Source: an uncultured Oscillospiraceae bacterium (lineage in GTDB: Bacteria; Bacillota; Clostridia; Oscillospirales; Oscillospiraceae). From it: a stretch of 43,942 bases of DNA. Positions 42,105 to 43,942 of the stretch are shown piece by piece. A program made the translations under genes and the position numbers. Position 1 is the stretch's first letter; the number at the start of each line of letters is the position of its first letter. A model generated the notes under the pieces. The model searched no databases. It had not been told where the DNA came from and saw only the letters and a list, made by a program, of their open reading frames with translations. The stretch spans positions 1 through 43,942 of the forward strand of contig CANQFY010000007.1 in NCBI GenBank assembly GCA_947600025.1, written 5' to 3'.

Positions 42105-43942
42105 ATGGAAAAGCAGCAATTCAAGGCCGAATCCCAGCGGCTGCTGGATCTGATGATCCATTCGATCTATACCCATCAGGAGATCTTCCTCCGGGAGATC
42201 CTCTCCAACGCCAGCGACGCCATCGACAAGCTGGCCTATACCGCCCTGACTGACGATAAGGTGGCCGTGGACCGGGAGGGCTTCGCCATCACCATCACCC
42301 GGGACCCGGGCAGCCGGACCCTCACCGTCTCCGACAACGGCATCGGCATGGACAAGGCCGAGCTGGAGGAAAACCTGGGCACCATCGCTAAGTCCGGCTC
42401 CCTGGGCTTTAAGCAGGCCATGGAGAAGAACGAGGACGTGGATATTATCGGCCAGTTCGGCGTGGGCTTCTATTCGGCTTTTATGGTGTCGTCCAAGGTG
42501 GAGGTCCTCACCAAAAAGTACGGCCAGGACCAGGCCTGGCGCTGGACCTCCGACGGCTCCGAGGGGTACACCATCGAGCCGGCTGAGCGTGATGGCGTGG
42601 GTACCGACGTGATCATGACCCTGAAAGAGGACACGGAGGACGAGCAGTATTCCCGCTTCCTGGAGGAGTACGAGATCCGGGAGCTGGTGCGGAAATATTC
42701 CGACTATCTGCGCCACCCCATCCGCATGGAGGTGACCAAGTCCCGGAAGAAGGCCGATTCCCCCGAGGACAAGCCCGAGTACGAGGACTACACCGAGATG
42801 GAGACCCTGAATACCATGGTCCCCCTCTGGCAGCGGAACAAGAAGGACGTGACCCAGGAGGAGTACGACAGCTTCTACCGGGAGAAATTCTACGACTACA
42901 ACAAGCCCCTGCGGGTGATCCATTCCAGCGCCGAGGGCGCGGTGTCCTTCAAGGCTCTGCTGTATATCCCCTCCAAGGCGCCCTTTGACTTCTATACCAA
43001 GGACTATAAGCGGGGCTTGCAGCTCTATTCCAGCGGCGTGATGATCATGGAAAACTGCGAGGAGCTGCTGCCGGAGCATTTCCGCTTCGTCCGGGGCGTG
43101 GTGGACAGCCAGGATCTGTCCCTGAACATCAGCCGGGAGATGCTCCAGCACAACCGGCAGCTGACCATCATCGCACGGAACCTGGAAAAGAAAATCAAGT
43201 CTGAGCTGACGGACCTGCTGGAAAAAGACCGGGAGAAGTACGAGGAATTTTACGCCGTCTTCGGCCGCCAGCTGAAATACGGCACGGTTTCCGACTACGG
43301 CGCCCACAAGGACGCCTGCCAGGACCTGCTGCTGTTTTACAGCCAGAAGCAGGGCAAGCTGGTGACCTTGAAGGAGTATGTTTCCGCCATGCCCGAGGGG
43401 CAGGAGAAGATCTACTACGCCCCCGGCGAAAATAAGGACCGCCTGGCCAAGCTGCCCCAGGTGGAGACCCTGGCCGCCAAGGGGTACGACACCCTGCTCT
43501 TTACCGAGGATGTGGACGAGTTTGTGCCCCAGACCCTGATGACCTATCAGGAAAAGAGCTTTTGCAACGTCTCCACCGAGGACCTGGGTCTCAAGACCGA
43601 GGAGGAGAAGAAGGAGGCCGAGGCCAAGGCCCAGGAGTGGAAGGGCTTTTTGACCTTCGTGAAGGAGAGCCTGGGCGACCAGGTGAAGGAGGTCCGCCTG
43701 TCCGACGATCTGGGCAGCCATCCGGCGGCCATGGTCCCCGACGCGGGAATGAGCTTCGAGATGGAGAAGTATATGCGCCGGGTGAATCCGGAGTTTGCCT
43801 ACCCTGTGGGCCGGATCTTGGAGCTGAACCCTACCCATCCGGCGGTGGAGGCCATGCGCGGCGCCATGACCGAGGACCCGGTGAAGGCCAAGGACTATGC
43901 CCAGCTTCTGTGCTGCCAGGCCCAGCTCATGGCGGAGCTGCC
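42105..43942 (+). CDS. htpG: Chaperone HtpG (Hsp90), 3-prime end cut by the window
   Basis: HtpG is the ATP-dependent bacterial Hsp90. The visible 612 codons cover almost the whole protein. The GHKL ATPase domain (about 1-210) shows EIFLREILSNASDAIDK (catalytic Glu), VSDNGIGMD, GTIAKSG and IGQFGVGFYSAF. The middle domain (about 220-480) includes PLWQRNKKDVTQEEY and VVDSQDLSLNISREMLQ. The C-terminal dimerisation domain (about 500 on) is nearly complete when the window ends. The ATG at 42105 fits the family start; a weak AAAGGA lies 15 bases upstream. Transcription is from the CIRCE-controlled promoter. The gene diverges from the ABC-F-argS operon. Confidence 0.97.
   Translation, partial: MEKQQFKAESQRLLDLMIHSIYTHQEIFLREILSNASDAIDKLAYTALTDDKVAVDREGFAITITRDPGSRTLTVSDNGIGMDKAELEENLGTIAKSGSLGFKQAMEKNEDVDIIGQFGVGFYSAFMVSSKVEVLTKKYGQDQAWRWTSDGSEGYTIEPAERDGVGTDVIMTLKEDTEDEQYSRFLEEYEIRELVRKYSDYLRHPIRMEVTKSRKKADSPEDKPEYEDYTEMETLNTMVPLWQRNKKDVTQEEYDSFYREKFYDYNKPLRVIHSSAEGAVSFKALLYIPSKAPFDFYTKDYKRGLQLYSSGVMIMENCEELLPEHFRFVRGVVDSQDLSLNISREMLQHNRQLTIIARNLEKKIKSELTDLLEKDREKYEEFYAVFGRQLKYGTVSDYGAHKDACQDLLLFYSQKQGKLVTLKEYVSAMPEGQEKIYYAPGENKDRLAKLPQVETLAAKGYDTLLFTEDVDEFVPQTLMTYQEKSFCNVSTEDLGLKTEEEKKEAEAKAQEWKGFLTFVKESLGDQVKEVRLSDDLGSHPAAMVPDAGMSFEMEKYMRRVNPEFAYPVGRILELNPTHPAVEAMRGAMTEDPVKAKDYAQLLCCQAQLMAEL

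Noticed and set aside
42075-43838. 587-codon minus-strand frame opposite htpG
   Set aside because: Shadow of htpG; low-complexity Leu/Gly/His composition and no ribosome site.
1-43942. tRNA, rRNA, tmRNA, SRP RNA or riboswitch
   Set aside because: I read the gene-free stretches on both strands and recognised none; a covariance-model search would be needed to exclude small or divergent ones.

Overview
The window is GC-rich (about 60% or more by eye) and reads as chromosome of a Gram-positive Clostridia member. The closest fit is a gut Oscillospirales/Oscillospiraceae relative (Flavonifractor, Lawsonibacter or Pseudoflavonifractor type). Reasons: strong AGGAGG ribosome sites, sigma-A style promoters with mostly 16-18 bp spacers, the lepA-hemW pair, a CIRCE operator, S-layer homology and MBOAT/DHHW envelope genes, and the protein types. 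The genus is inference; no rRNA or tRNA gene was found.

Layout. (1) 1-4070: cell-surface genes: a leftward membrane protein cut by the window edge, an orphan phage-type CHAP endolysin, and a large DUF11/MBG-type surface protein. (2) 4293-10122: nucleoside salvage: tdk, a nitroreductase, deoC, deoD, deoB and cdd read as one operon, followed by a BMP-family nucleoside-binding lipoprotein with its own promoter. (3) 10165-12643: a DUF2207 membrane protein facing a small membrane-protein gene broken by a frameshift and a stop. (4) 12752-18035: alpha-glucan operon: debranching enzyme, GH13 alpha-glucosidase, HAD hydrolase, and a garR-type reductase. (5) 18059-22499: core genes rpoD (leftward) and lepA-hemW (rightward). 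(6) 22500-23477: about 1 kb without a gene, filled with inverted and tandem repeats. (7) 23478-28582: a DUF2461 gene diverging from an operon of a cytoplasmic GH29 alpha-L-fucosidase, CutC and an internally duplicated transglutaminase-like protein. (8) 28589-33343: a single 1564-residue DUF4011/SF1 helicase/Vsr-like nuclease/DUF3320 protein, resembling the single-gene Hhe-type phage defence. (9) 33432-38576: a NimA-like flavoprotein, an SLH surface protein, and an MBOAT plus DHHW pair for acylation of an exported polymer. (10) 38582-43942: argS with a YbiT-type ABC-F gene (leftward) diverging from htpG, which carries a perfect CIRCE operator and runs off the right edge.

How the genes fit together. 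The deo operon would route imported (deoxy)nucleosides to bases and deoxyribose phosphate, then to glyceraldehyde-3-phosphate and acetaldehyde. The glucan operon would debranch and hydrolyse storage or dietary alpha-glucans to glucose. The fucosidase-CutC-transglutaminase operon is the least explained set. The large helicase-nuclease is the best candidate for a defence function. The best candidates for undescribed biology are the fucosidase-CutC-transglutaminase operon and the helicase; neither can be shown to be new without searches.
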